64,000 bases of DNA, taken from NCBI RefSeq assembly GCF_002999335.1, contig NW_020312092.1:124001-188000 (forward strand), written 5' to 3'. Below are positions 48,901 through 60,669 of this stretch, in pieces. This DNA comes from Cyclospora cayetanensis. Lineage: Eukaryota > Apicomplexa > Conoidasida > Eucoccidiorida > Eimeriidae. How positions within the stretch are numbered: position 1 is the stretch's first letter; each line of letters opens with the position of its first letter. A program made the translations under genes and the position numbers. Under the pieces are notes generated by a model, which worked only from the letters and a program-made list of their open reading frames with translations, was not told the origin of the DNA and made no database searches.

Positions 48901-51900
48901 AGAGACATGCGCGAGACGTCAGTGAAAGCCTCTGCTTTCGTTTCTGCGGAAACACTAAAAGCCGCGGAAAGATCAATCCTCCTCGACGCTGTGCGGCAAG
49001 GCCTGCCTTGCTACTCCCTGCATGAGGGCATCCAACGGGGAGGTTCAACCTGCTCGTCACTGGAGCTTGCTAACCTGCGTATTCCACGGCTTATTCGTGC
49101 TGAGATACAAGCCCACAGTGCGCAGGTCGAGTCCGCGTGTCTCCTTCAAAAAGAGAGCAACGCTCCTCGGCGTTGCCGGCTTCGGCAGCAGACCGAGAGA
49201 CTCAAGCTGCAACAGTGCTTCCTTGACGTTCGCATTGAAGAGGGCTGCACCGTGCGCCAGGAGAGCTTTGTTTTTGCGTCTCTCAGCGATGGATAGGGTG
49301 TCTTGGATGCGCAGGAAGTAGGCAGCCGCCGATTCGCTGTCCAAATGCGCTCTGTCATCCTTAGCCTCTTGAGGCTGCTGCTGCTGCTGCTGCTGCTCTC
49401 GACTGCTGGTATCGCGCTTCAGAGAGTCGCACCGAGCGACTAGAGCCGCAATGAGACGCAGAAGGGCAGCGAGCGCCAGACGGTTGACGTTGGAGAGGCC
49501 TGCTGGTCTAGTGATCCCAGCAGCGTCTACCGCGAGGCTCTCCGTTGCTGCTGCGTGGATGCTGCTGCTATCTGCGGCGGATCGAGACGCTCTAAGAGGA
49601 GACTTTGAAGGCGCCTTCCGCAGATGGAAAGCGCCGTGGTGATGCGGCTTGCTGTGTGCGTCTGCCGCTGCTGCGGAGGCAGCGAGGGCAGCAGCAGCCG
49701 TCGTTCCCGCGGGAGACAGAATTTGCGGAGCGCCCTTCGCGAGGGCAGCGTCCGTCCCTGTCGTCGTGCACGCCGTTCCAGCAGGGGAAAGGAGGGAGAG
49801 CGGGATTGCCGGTACACTCCCTCCCGCCCCCTGACCACTAACAACTGCTGCTGCGCTCTCGCAGTCACAGTCCGCGAAGCGGTAGACGCCTCGAAGAGGC
49901 GGAATCCGGGGGGCCCCCAACTGCATCAGCAGTGCCAGCAAGACACCCAACACGTTGGAGCGGCGAATGTCTCCGTCATAATTCAAAAGCAGCTCAAAGC
50001 CAAACGAGGCATCGCTGCACAACTCCCGCAGCATATCCAGCGCGATATCCTGAGCCTCAGTTGCCAAGGCAGTCCTCGAGGAACCACCGCACCCAAGGCC
50101 GCACGTGGAGAGCCTGCAGCAGTCGCGACAGTCACTCCGCATGCATGCGCATGCAGGCGCTACTCCCCGCACAGTTTGGCGCCAAAACGCCGCAAACACA
50201 GCAGCCAGAAGAGCGACCACTCCACTGCGGAAAGGCGCAGCGAACTCCGCAATGCCGAAAAACACCAACACGCCGCGCAAAGAAACCCGCACAGCGATTG
50301 GCTATAGTATTAACAGCCGCTCGCGATAAAAACACGCCAAAGCGACTATGCACTAGAGGAAGAAAAAACGAGGGCACAGAAGGGTGAGGAGGAGCAGCCA
50401 TACAGGAAGGTTGCATGCGGGACGGGCACACATACACACATACATACATATATATATATATAGATACATACATATAGATACATATACATATATACATATA
50501 GATACATATACATGTATATATGTATGTATAGAGAGAGAGTCTGGAGCAAACTCAATGCTGTGGCTTCAAGTGTGTTGAGGAGGTCACGCAAGCCTTTGTA
50601 CCGCAGTAGCTGATAAAGGCATCTTTCCATCTCATCCTTAATATATGGCCGAAGAAAGGCAATGAAGTCGCCTAGAACTCTGCGAAGGAGGCACACACAG
50701 AGAGCCGCAGAAAACGCAAATGCCCTCGCACGCAGATTCTCTTTTTGGAAAAGAGGCCTGCTGCACCAATGCCAGACAAACTGCCTGCGCCTGGAGGTGT
50801 ACACCGCGCAACATACTTCCCAGAGGCTGAGGTGGGCTGCTTACCTCAGAGTCAGCGAAAGCAGGAGGAGAGGAGCTGAACGCGTGTCTAGTTGTAGCAC
50901 TAGCGGCAAGAGCTGCTTCTGCAAGGAGTGAAGCAGTGCTGGAAAGAGGGCAAAGCTCTCCTTACCTATGGAGGCAACACGCATGCCACAATCGAACCAG
51001 CAGCTCGTGAGACGCAGCAGCGCACGCTGTTGATCTGAAGGGAAGCCATGTAGCGGCAGCTGCGGGGACGGCAGAGGGGGCTGCTGTCTACGCAGCTGCC
51101 GCAGCACCCTTTTTCCCTGACAGACAGCTTCCAGTGTAAGATGGCGCCACTATCGAAACGCGCTCCCACACCCCCCCACACCCCCCGAGAGAATGCGACT
51201 CTGGCTTACCCGCCTCAAGCGCTACTGCCAGCAGGCGAAGGCACAGCAGCCTAGCTTCCAAGCTCAAGGCTTTGTCTTTGATGTGCGGCCTAAGGACGGA
51301 TTCGACGTCCTGCAGACACGCGAATGCCACCACACGCACAAGCCATGCATGCTGTTCGCACAACGAGAAAGCCTCCCTTTATCCGCAAGCGTCCCCCCTC
51401 ACTCGCACGCCTTTCCTTCAAAGGATCGAAGGCGGCGAGGCATGGCCCCTACCTACTCCCCACATCGCTGTCGCCCCCGTATGGCGTGCCGTGCAGAGGC
51501 ATATCGGAGCCAACGAAGAACCGAAACAACACACGCCGTTGCATGCAGCGTCAACAAGAGACGTGGCGCTTCCCTCCTACCCGGTCCATGCCGCTAGGCG
51601 ACCCCACGCGTCCTCCCTCCGGAGTCACTGAGAGGCGTGGGAGCTGAGCAGCACCGACAGGGCTCCCTGCTGCCGCAGACGCAGTCTGCAGTCCGTCCTC
51701 CAGCCGATTCTGATTTGCAGTCGCTTCTGTGCTCTGCTCGGAGGGGGGTGCCTCCTCCGCATCCGCATGATGCGGAGACACAGCTTCAGGGAACGAAACA
51801 AAGGGTGGAAGAGCCTCTTCCTTGCTGCCACCACCCAGCAGCGCACCCCCAGACGAACCAGTGCTGCAGTTACTGCCACGCTCGTCTGCCGACAAAAGCC

Positions 51901-54900
51901 CCTCCAGAAGATTCAACAGACGGACGCGGCAATCCAGGCCATACCCTCGCTGCGCGCCAGCAAGGATGCAGACATGCGCACACATACACAGACGTACACA
52001 TGCACATACATAGACATACACATACATCTACATGCATCCAGATGGATTCATTATGCCGGTATATGGATATATATATATGTGGATGTATATGCATTCGTAT
52101 GCATACATGCACAGACACACGCACATACATACATACAGATACACACACACATACAGATACACACACATACATAGGGATACACACATACATACAGATACAC
52201 ACACATAAATCCATACATACACATACACACACATACAACCACGTAGAAGGCTGCACTCTGCAAGATATTTTGGATCCTGCCTGAGCTTGGAGTCTCTCGC
52301 ACGCCATCCAATGCCCGTAGCAGCCCGCCGCAGATTTCAAAGCCAAAGGCAAACACAAGACGCCCCTGAACGCGGCCTCAGCTAATCTCCACAGCATGGA
52401 CCTCTTGCCACAAAAGGCAACCCCACCAACCCCACCACCCCCACCAACCCCGCGTCCCCTTAACACACACCTCTCAGCACGCGGAAATGAATTTAGATGC
52501 ATTCGAGCAGCAGGAAAACTTCGCCCAAAGGTTACACGCACATGAGGAGGCCCATAAACTAGGAGGTGCACAGACATAGAAACACAGACATACAAACACA
52601 GACAGACATAGAAACACGGATCCTGCTCTGCCAAGGCACCGGCGAACATGCAACCATCATGAACTCCGACGGTTCAGGAAAGCAAATGTGTAAAAAGAAC
52701 TCGAGGCATCGCCAGTGCGTTTTATACCACTGAGGAGTGCCGCAATGGGACATAGGCGCCGTCTGCAGATCTCAGCGATATAGCGGACTCAAGCCGCGCA
52801 ATGAATTGAGGAGGAGATGCGGCTTGCTGCTGTGACTTTCCCCCTTCCTCCTCCTCCTCCTGCTGCTGCTGCTGGTCCCGGTATGCGAGGCGCACAAGGC
52901 TCTCTGCGGCGAAGAGGTGGCGGATGATAGAGACAGCGCGAGAGGCAGCTGCGTTCCGAAGAAGGGGACTTGCTCGATGCAACAGGCTGCACAAGGGCAC
53001 AGCAGGATATCGCGCACAAAGGAAGTAGGAAACCATAGATCCGACGGCGTAGAGAGAGAGAGGCAGCGAGAGAGGGAGAGAGAGACAGTGAAAGAGACAG
53101 AGAGAGGCAGTGAAAGAGACAGAGAGAGACAGTGAAAGAGACAGAGAGAGAGAAAGGGAGAGAAGGAGAGAGAACTGTTCGGGTGCCAAAGGCGATAGAA
53201 ATCCTCCCCCGGAGCCACAGGGGCATGTGAGCAACGAAGAAAGAGACGCATGGAGGAGCGCAAGGTGCAAGACTGATCAGGCAACTTTTCCCTGCCTTTT
53301 TCGTCCCCACCCCTACATATAGATAGATAGATAGAGCAGCACTAAAGAAGGTCGACTCGAAGCAAGTACACTTTCCTCCAAGCTACAGACCGAGAGGTAG
53401 AGGCAGCCTCCCAAAACACGTTGCGGAAGGGGCACTCCACACCTGATGGCGAGGCAGCACTGGAGAGTGCGAGCGACACACGTGTCAGTGAAGATGTAGC
53501 CTGCAGCAAAAGGCCCAAAGAAGGAACAGAACGCAGCTGCTTCGCAGATGCACTGCGACAAGATGAATACAGAGTGATGCTGATGAAAAAGTAGAACGAC
53601 AAGGCAGTTTTGGAACGAGCAGCAGCAGCAGCAGGAACCTTGTGTGGGAACAAAATCCAAGAACGCCGGTACTGACTGCTGTACATCCAGGGCACTCTGT
53701 GGCCGTGTTTCACGACGGAGGAAGCCTATTTTTTACTAGAGAGAGGCCGTTACCACACTGCACAAGAAGATGCATCCCTCCTAGGAGCAGATCGCTCCAC
53801 ACGCGCTGCAGGCAAGCCCACCTGCAGGGTTCAAGAGGGAGTTGCTGAGGAGGTCAAGGCACTGCAGGAGAAGCAACTCCTCTTCAGCGGCGGGTGACGT
53901 GGGGACCAAGAAGGAACCGCCGTACACCTCGGATCCAAGGGCAGCTGCAGCAGCAGCAGCTGCTGCTGCTGCAGCTGCTGCACTTGGCTGTGTAGACGCA
54001 GACTGGAATCGCTGTGCAGCCTGCAAGGCGCAGTTTGCTAGGGATAGAATTAGGGTGTGCAAACAGCGTCTGCCTGCAGTGCTGCGGCAGCGAAGAAGGC
54101 CTAGCGTCAGCAGCTGCTCAAGCGCTGCACACAGGGACAGAGGGCACAAAGCGAGGCATAATTGGCAAATTAAGCGGGGTGAAAGCATGCGCATGCGCTT
54201 TAGTATGTCAGCGCCGATCTGGCGCATCCCCACGACGAGCCACTGTCTTGAATACGCAGGTGAAAAGCGAACAAGGCGGGTCCAGAAACACAAGGAGGGA
54301 GCACCCTACGACGTACATCGCATTACTGCAGATGCCAACGCCCTCATGCAGCTTTGCTGCAGCAGTTGCTGCTGCTTGCTAAGGCCCTGTTGCTGCTTGT
54401 GATGCAGCTGCTGCTGCGCGAGCACAAATAGGAAGGGGTGTATGTGCTGCTCCTGCAGTTCTGCGGGGGGGGCCTCTTTCGCTGCTTCCGCCGCAGCAAG
54501 CCTTTCGCTGAGCAGCTCGAAGGACTTGATCAGCGGTGCAACAGCAGCAGCAAGCTGCTGCTGAAAAACCGCCGACAAGCCACGCGTATGCACTGCTGTA
54601 TGCATCCGGAGGGCACGCAGCAGTGCTGATATAGCGAACACCTCCCTCTTCAAAGCATCCACCACTGCCCACGAACAGTCGACTTCCTTGAATGCCTCCC
54701 CTTTCGCGGGTGCTGGTGCTGCCGGAGCAGAATCCGTCTCCCCCTGTTGCCACGTCATCATGACCTTGCTGCCGCTGTTGCTCGAGGAGGCGAGGCTTGC
54801 GAACTCCCCACTTGCCAGCGGTAGCGGCGGATACAGAGACTCTGGCAAGCCCCCCTGGTTGGTCAGGCAACTGACACTGCTACTAGGCTGTACCCAGCCC

Positions 54901-55145
54901 TCGGAGTCTGAGCCATGCGGCGTCATTTCTTCGAAGACATCTCTTGGCACATCTGTACGTACAGCAGCTGGGCTGCTGGGGTTGTTCTGCATCCTCATGG
55001 TGCTACTGTCGCCGCGGGTGTCGCCGATGCCACTGCCGCCACTGCTGCTACCATTCAGTTCCGCGGGGGAGTCCGCTGCACGGGGAGGGAAGGAGGATGA
55101 CGCATGACTCATCTTTGCGGATACGGCGAGAGGCCCTAGCTGCAT
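41109..55145 (-). CDS. Large Sec7-domain ARF guanine nucleotide exchange factor (GBF/BIG class)
   Basis: Activates ARF GTPases for coat recruitment at the Golgi. The first exon (start ATG at 55145 or 55112) has a Ser-rich leader, then a DCB domain (VFAISALLRALRMHTAVHTR). Later exons carry DCB/HUS sequence: EEELLLLQCLDLLSNSLLNP (about 53.85 kb), LLHRASPLLRNAAASRAVS (53.0 kb), GDFIAFLRPYIKDEMERCLY (50.6 kb) and the HUS box NYDGD (49983-49969). Sec7 spans three phase-consistent exons: the one ending 49075 (RSVALFLKETRGLDL, GLYLSTNKPWN), 48864-48448 with the catalytic motif FRLPGESQQIERVMEAF (Glu codon 48771-48769), and 47868-46699 with LSYSIIMLNTDQHNSQV. C-terminal HDS exons are 46182 to about 45785, 45513-44562, 44439-44177, 43933-43367, 42975-42457, 42101-41865 and 41705-41109. 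Poly-Gln, poly-Ala and poly-Pro runs interrupt exons. An 85-residue insert lies inside Sec7. Exon borders between 49.1 and 54.3 kb are only approximate. Confidence 0.95.
45415..45474 (-). repeat. CAG repeat coding for poly-Gln in the ARF-GEF
   Basis: About 20 near-perfect CTG units on the plus strand read as CAG on the coding strand. They give a Gln run of about 22 just after GGYTGGAYGHG near the start of the 45513-44562 exon. The run is in frame and lies between HDS segments, outside the catalytic domain. Confidence 0.95.
45918..45958 (-). repeat. CAG repeat coding for poly-Gln in the ARF-GEF
   Basis: About 13 perfect CTG units on the plus strand, read as CAG/Gln on the coding strand between RKSRHAP and DAAAVAACG, in the exon starting at 46182. 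Confidence 0.95.
46430..46512. repeat. ATGC/ATAC-type microsatellite in an ARF-GEF intron
   Basis: Imperfect alternating purine-pyrimidine tract (tgcatgcgtgcgtgcgcatg and catacatgcatgctatgcat) in the intron between the exons ending 46699 and starting 46182. Confidence 0.75.
47955..48295. repeat. TATG/TATA-type microsatellite in the Sec7 intron
   Basis: Long imperfect run of tatgtatatg, tacatatatg and gtatgtatatg units filling much of the 579-base intron 47869-48447, which separates the catalytic Glu exon from the MLNTDQHN exon of Sec7. Confidence 0.9.
49373..49397 (-). repeat. Short poly-Gln CAG tract in the ARF-GEF
   Basis: Seven to eight CTG units on the plus strand, read as Gln on the coding strand (SSREQQQQQQQQPQEA), in the linker between the HUS box and Sec7. 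Confidence 0.9.
50435..50535. repeat. TATACATA microsatellite in an ARF-GEF intron
   Basis: Run of catacatatatatatata and tagatacatacata units followed by gagagagag, inside the intron between the HUS-region exons near 50.6 and 50.1 kb. Confidence 0.9.
51965..52235. repeat. ACAC/ATAC microsatellite in an ARF-GEF intron
   Basis: About 270 bases of imperfect acacatacat, acagatacac and catacatacag units on the plus strand. It lies within the gene between HUS-region coding segments and can form long alternating purine-pyrimidine stretches. Confidence 0.92.
53047..53172. repeat. Polypurine GAGA tract
   Basis: About 125 bases built from gagagagac, gagagaggca and gtgaaagagaca units, almost all purine on the plus strand. 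In the minus-strand transcript it becomes a CU-rich tract about 60 bases upstream of a probable HUS exon acceptor (cttgtgcag). The SLSLSL-type frames it creates are not genes. Confidence 0.9.
53940..53985 (-). repeat. GCA/GCT repeat coding for poly-Ala in the ARF-GEF
   Basis: Mixed GCA and GCT codons on the coding strand give an Ala run of about 15 (STQPSAAAA...ALGSEVYG) between DCB and HUS segments. The mixture of two codons makes a near-palindromic cagcagcagctgctgctg sequence. Confidence 0.88.
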
Positions 55146-58100
55146 GCACAGCGCAGCCGCCCTTCCCCAGTAGCAGCACGCGCGACTGCCTACACGCAGA
55201 TGGAAGGCAGCAAGACACTCATCTGTCGGGTTGGGCAACCGAGGGGTGATACACCTTGTGCGTGCAGCCAGACCCCCAGTTGATTAACAGCGAGTCACAA
55301 CAGGACTCCGGTTGAAGACCGCGATTGCAACAGGGGCATGTGGGATATGCAGGTGCTCCCATAACTCCACTTGCCTCACTAATGGACACCTATGCAACGA
55401 GACACGGGTCCAGCCCCCGGAATAGCCAGGCAGCCACGAGCCACGCGGCCTGGCTGGACACCACGAGGAACACTGATGGCACGGCAGCGAAGTCAAGCAC
55501 TTACTGCCAGTATTTATACATTTGAGACAATCAGATGCAGTGTATATACAGGGATCGCCGTGGCTAACGGCCGCTTCGCAGCCCCAAGACGACTCACTTG
55601 CAACCATAACTTCGCATGCACGAAGCAGCGTAGCTATTGCTGGTATTCGTGTCTCTTCTTGACCCTTTATACATTTAGACACGTACATTTCATTGTGATT
55701 CATTCAATTCGTCACCTAAAGAGGAGGTACCCTCAGCTTCGTCGCTGTGTCCACCACTGTGTAGGCCTATCTATGTCATGCTCCAAGGCCATTTCTGAAG
55801 TATAATAGAGACATCACCACAAAGAACTAGAGGAAAGGACTTAAGTTTCCTTGGGGGGTCACGAAGCCTTTCGCTCTTGGCATATGCGCAGTACAAATAT
55901 GCCTCAGGGGCGCTTGACATGCCCCTTTCCCTCACTGAGCGTCTAGGATGCACAAAAGAACATGCAAATTAGGCTTTGCGCCCTTCTCATCTCATGCGAA
56001 TGGGTAGTTTGCCATTCTTTGCTAGTGATCACCTATGCTACCTCGGGAAAGTGCGCAGCGGGAAGCCCACACCGGCTTTCGAGGTGCCACTCCCGGTATA
56101 ATACCCCTCATTTGCTCTAAAGTCTTTCTGAAAAAAAGTTTACCCATACCTGTTAAGCTGTTTCCAATGTAGAGCCCTAGCCTTGATCAGTCCTTGTGTA
56201 AAGACCACGATGCGCGCGCTGGCGATATAGCATGTGCTCCTAGGAAGTGCATTGAATATTGTGCTTCAAAAGCAAAATTGCTGGTCGTGCGTCTTGAATC
56301 GTGGAGTACAAGCCTAAGAAGACATTGAAGATTTTGTTCAGATGATGAGAGGGCAGAAATGCAGAGAGAAGAGGTGTTGCTGGAGGGTGGTGGGATGGGA
56401 AACCCCGGGGAAGATCTGCAACACTGCGAGTTCTGGCGTTTCGTGCAAATACCTAACGTTAGCGCTCGAGAATATGAGAGCGCTATTAGCTGAGTGCGTG
56501 GATTTAGAGGCTCATAAGTTGGCGACTGGACGCGTATTGCATCCACAATCATCAACGGCTCCCGCGCTATAACTGAGCACGACATTGTAAGAGAATGTTA
56601 CTACTGCCAGCCTGTACCTTGGAAGGGTCTGCGCCCGTCTGAGAATCCCGACCGGCACCCTCGGACGAAATGACACACGTACAGATGCTGCGCATACTGA
56701 GAATTTTCAAACAGCAGACGGTTAACGCCTGCCGCGTACGGCCTCAGCGCGTGTTGCATCCAACAAACGAGGAAGTTCCGGGCTTCAGATGTTCCCCTGT
56801 ACTTTGACTACTGCTTTACAGTTTGGCGTGCCCGCACGAAGCTTGTGCAGTATGTTGGGATTTTGGAAGCTAGGACAAGCAGACCAGCTTGCCACCGTTC
56901 AAAGCGACAACATAGATTCATTAGTCCCGTTGGTGTTGACCGCCCCTGTTTGCGGAACGAATAAGGAATTCTTCCACACCTTTCTTCTAAGGATATTTAG
57001 CGCGCAAGAGCCTTCCTGATGGCCGTGCAAAGACCAGCCCAAGCAGATGGCGCAGGAGGGGGATTCAGTGCGCGGGGGCAGTAGCTCACAGAAGCACTGG
57101 TAGAATCGGAAGCCTTCACCCAACGGCATGCTTAAGGTGGCATGCCTTCTGCGCCCTCCACATCATCCAGACGAGACGTTACTTAAGCCAGGACGCATCA
57201 GGTGAATGGGCACATCCAAGCATGCGAATGTCGCACACGGATGTACCTCCGTATCTAGGGTATTTCCTTGCCCCGCACCATCCTTCCGGCGTGGCTCCCA
57301 AGAGAAGCCGCCTGCTGACTCCTCGAAGCCAAACGGGGTCTGGGATATCAAGGTCTGATACTGATTATTAAGAGACGTTCGAAAGTGGGTGTAAGTCAAC
57401 GGGGCCGCTCGAGCGAAACGTAAGCCAGAAGAACATAAAGACCTGGTCACCCACAAGCGAAACCGACGCATCCAGAGGACACAGACCACAAACTGAGCGA
57501 CACGCACATGGGCCGTGGAGCTTTCCTCGCAAAAGTAAAGGGCACAGGGCCAGGGCAAGCTCATGCCAATCCAGAAACAATGGTCTGCAGCTGTAGCAAC
57601 CGTAAAGGTATGGACCATTGGACCTATTTGAAACTTACTGGGGAGCCTTGTGACAAGAATGGCCGTGGCGGGAAGCCTAAACCCGAAGCAAGGGACCCAG
57701 CGATGTGGGAGCTTGGGGGATAGGGATGGACTAGCCTACACTCAAGAAAGCTGGCAGCACGACAGTTTACTGCTGACGTCAAGTACTAGCGTGTTTTATA
57801 TGCTAATCAGAGCACCCTACAGGCAGTTCAACCTCCTAGCAGAGAGTAGACGAGCAAACACTCGCAGTGAACCGACCAAATGCCAAAACCCTGAGTTGGA
57901 AAATATGCGCGCACGCAGAAAACTAAAGCATTTTCCCTGTTGAGTTCAGCCACCTGTGGCAAAACCAAGGAGACTTCGAGGGACAGATCTCAGAGCTGAG
58001 AAACGGTGTCAGCAAGCTTTATGAGCAAACGAGGATCAGAGTCCTCTGAAGGCTCGCATTCCTTCTCAGTGCAGCCGTCGTACAAAAAACACTCTACTAA

Positions 58101-60669
58101 GATTTTCACCAAAAGCAGAGCTCATGATGGTCTTACAGCCTGGAAAGACACTCCCGCTCAGAGTATGAATGTGTGGATATAGGAGATGTTGACAACGCCA
58201 GCACTGTAAAAGGCATGCCCAAAGCGCTACAACAGCTGTATGGACTATACGCTGCAAGGGTCCAGGAAAAGAACCGTAGGACAAACGGAGGCAACCGCGC
58301 GTGTAGTGTTAACGTGCTTTAGATAACTACAGCCTTAAGGAGGCGCCAGCAAGCTGGAAGACCGGCTCTGCCAGAATGTGGAAAGGCAGGAGCTTTTTCA
58401 GAAGGCGCGTAGACCTTGGCAAACTCGCCAAGCAGGCAAGTACCTGTAATCGACGCCGTCACTTGTGAATGCTCATCACATGATTGTGCAGCTCACCAGT
58501 TCGAGAGTGCGAAGGCTCAGCGGGCCCATAGATGGCGCAGTCAGTTGTCTCGAAATGTGTCACTTGGCTGTCTGGAGGCTATTCCGCGCAGCGCGTATCT
58601 CCCTAAACTATTGACTTAGAGGAGAAGGCGGTCCTCGAACAAGGCGGGATGAGAACCTGGGATACTTACCTACCTGCCAATCCACGTCCCGGCACTCCAT
58701 GCACCGCGGAGCAAACAAAAGGGCCTTTTCATGGTAGAGTGCAAAGCTTTTTCAAAAGTGCTTCTGAGTATGAGCAGCCGACTGGCGCCCAGGACAGCCG
58801 TCGCGAGAGATTCCTTCGGAACGCGGCCAGCTAAGGGTGGCCAAGCATCAGCACGGGCAGTTCAGCCTGGCGAAGAAGTCGGTGGCTGCCCTCGGCTTCC
58901 CGGCTGCACGCACGTCCTTCGTCGATGTAAGCCACGTATTTCGCCCCATCACCATTCTACGTACATACTGAGCTTGTATGCATGCCTGCGTGTTCCCAGA
59001 TATATGAATGCGGGCAGGACGAGGGGCCTCTGGTGTTAGAACATGGAGGAAGCAGAGGCAGCGAAGCGCATCAAAGCACAGGCTCCATGTTACGATGACG
59101 CACGGGGGTCTCTAGAGACTACGGACGTCAGGGGGAGCAAAAGCAACGAGCGACGCGTCCATGTGCTTGTGAATCAGGTTAGCAGAGCTGGCCAAAGCAC
59201 GCAGTCAAACGAGACGGTGTCTCCTATGAGGGGAAGCCTACCAAACTTTCCCCCACGAAGGTTTGGAAAGCGACGAAGCGATATAAACATAGGCCCCTAT
59301 TTGGGTTCAGCAGCAGTAAATTTCTTTGGCTATGGACTATTCTGCTCCTGGGAAGAGAGAATCGTCAGTTGCGCTGCAGGAAGACGCAAGGCACCACCAG
59401 CTCAGGAGCACGCAGTGACCGGCCGGCCCTGCTCAGGCCGTAACGCGACACGATGGGAGATCAAGCTCTGTTCAAGAAGTTTCAGGTTCCCTGGGTGTTT
59501 CAAGCCTTAACGCATGCATGGGACATGCCCCAGGTTTCATGCCGCACTCTGGCCAAATCGTGGGTGTCTCGGAACCACAGCTCCAGGCTGCTACAACAGC
59601 GACAGCAGCAAAGAATGAGGGCAGAGACACCCACCGATGGGGCTTGTGCTACAGCGTAGTGCTTCACCCTTATCGTGAAAAGCGCAAGTTTGCTCGGATA
59701 TACCCGATCCCAACATTGCCAGCCCTGCAGTTTGCTGGTAACCCCTGTAGCTTTAAACTCTCGTGCAGACAGTGTGCAGCTGGCCAAACCATCTGCTGTG
59801 CTCGCACACCCCACGATTGTGCTCCTATGCACACTATAGCTCGTATCCGATGAAATTAAGAGCAGGTTGGGGACATGGTCAGCACTTGCAACGACTGCAC
59901 CCGGAAGCCATTTGGGACTGTCCATGCCCATCGGAGCTCCGTTGTCTTTCTACCAATTTACAGTTCAGAGAAAGTCGAGTCCTCTGGGTTCTTAAGAACC
60001 AAGATCACTGGCACTGTGGACGGGATTTCCGCTCAAGCTAGCTTGCCTTAGGATCGCGAAACAGCAAGGGGGGGAAGGGGAGGGTTCGGAACGGCCACCA
60101 ACGACGCATACTGTACATAACAACTTAACAGCCGTCCTGTGGAGGCTGCGAATTTTGCATCGCCTGCCGAAGGCTGTTTGTTCGTCTGCATGGGGTAGAG
60201 CGCGGGACCGACCGGGGGCCCTACATGCTGAGAGCTCCCCTGCGCTTGAGACGCGAGCTTTCCTACAGAGTTGCATTTTGAGCACTGGTAAAAGCCTAAG
60301 CTTTTTCCACTTTTAATCAGCCCCTGCTCTCACATGCTTTGTCGGGTGGGGTTCCGGGCCCTTGGTCTTCACACGTTCCCAGTGGCCAGGGGGTCGCCGA
60401 AACGCTTTCAGGTCGTTGTACTGTCTTCGGCCGCGCTCCACCTCCTTCTCTTGTGTTTTTGCGAGAAATATTCCCTTTATTTCTTGCTGCTCTTTTTATG
60501 TGTGCAATAGCATTGCGAAAGCTCGGTCTGATCCCTTCGCCCAGTCGGCAAGGAGGGAAGGAGGGGCCCCTGGCAGGGCAGTGCGAGGGGTCTTGCTGCT
60601 GCCCGCGGCTTCTTTCGGTGGCAGTCATGTAGATAGGGGGTATTTGACGAGCTCCAATGGTCAGCTAGA
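55146..60669. other. Divergent intergenic region, no gene recognised
   Basis: Separates the start of the ARF-GEF (minus) from the start of PEX16 (plus), so it should contain both promoters. The longest open frames (57163-57618 minus, 59043-59510 plus, 59500-59931 minus) lack family motifs, and no splice-linked partners were found. No tRNA or rRNA is visible. A short hypothetical gene cannot be excluded, notably the ATG-led frame 59043-59510. Confidence 0.4.

Noticed and set aside
49075..49130. Suspected loss of the catalytic Glu finger in Sec7 (VGLYLS instead of VGEYLG)
   Set aside because: The catalytic Glu of ARF-GEFs is in the FRLPGE motif, which is intact here at 48771-48769; the VGLYLS variant is outside the active site.
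52789..53310. Overlapping minus-strand frames rich in Ser-Leu repeats
   Set aside because: They are translations of the GAGA/CTCT simple repeat; only the right-hand HUS-like segment near 52.75-53.0 kb looks like real ARF-GEF coding sequence.
41109..55145. Possibility that this span is several genes
   Set aside because: DCB, HUS, Sec7 and HDS segments occur in the correct family order on one strand, and all exon joins that could be tested downstream of the HUS box agree in phase except one uncertain donor near 45.8 kb.
59043..59510. ATG-led plus-strand frame of 155 codons upstream of PEX16
   Set aside because: No motif and no flanking exon could be found; kept only as a note in the intergenic entry.
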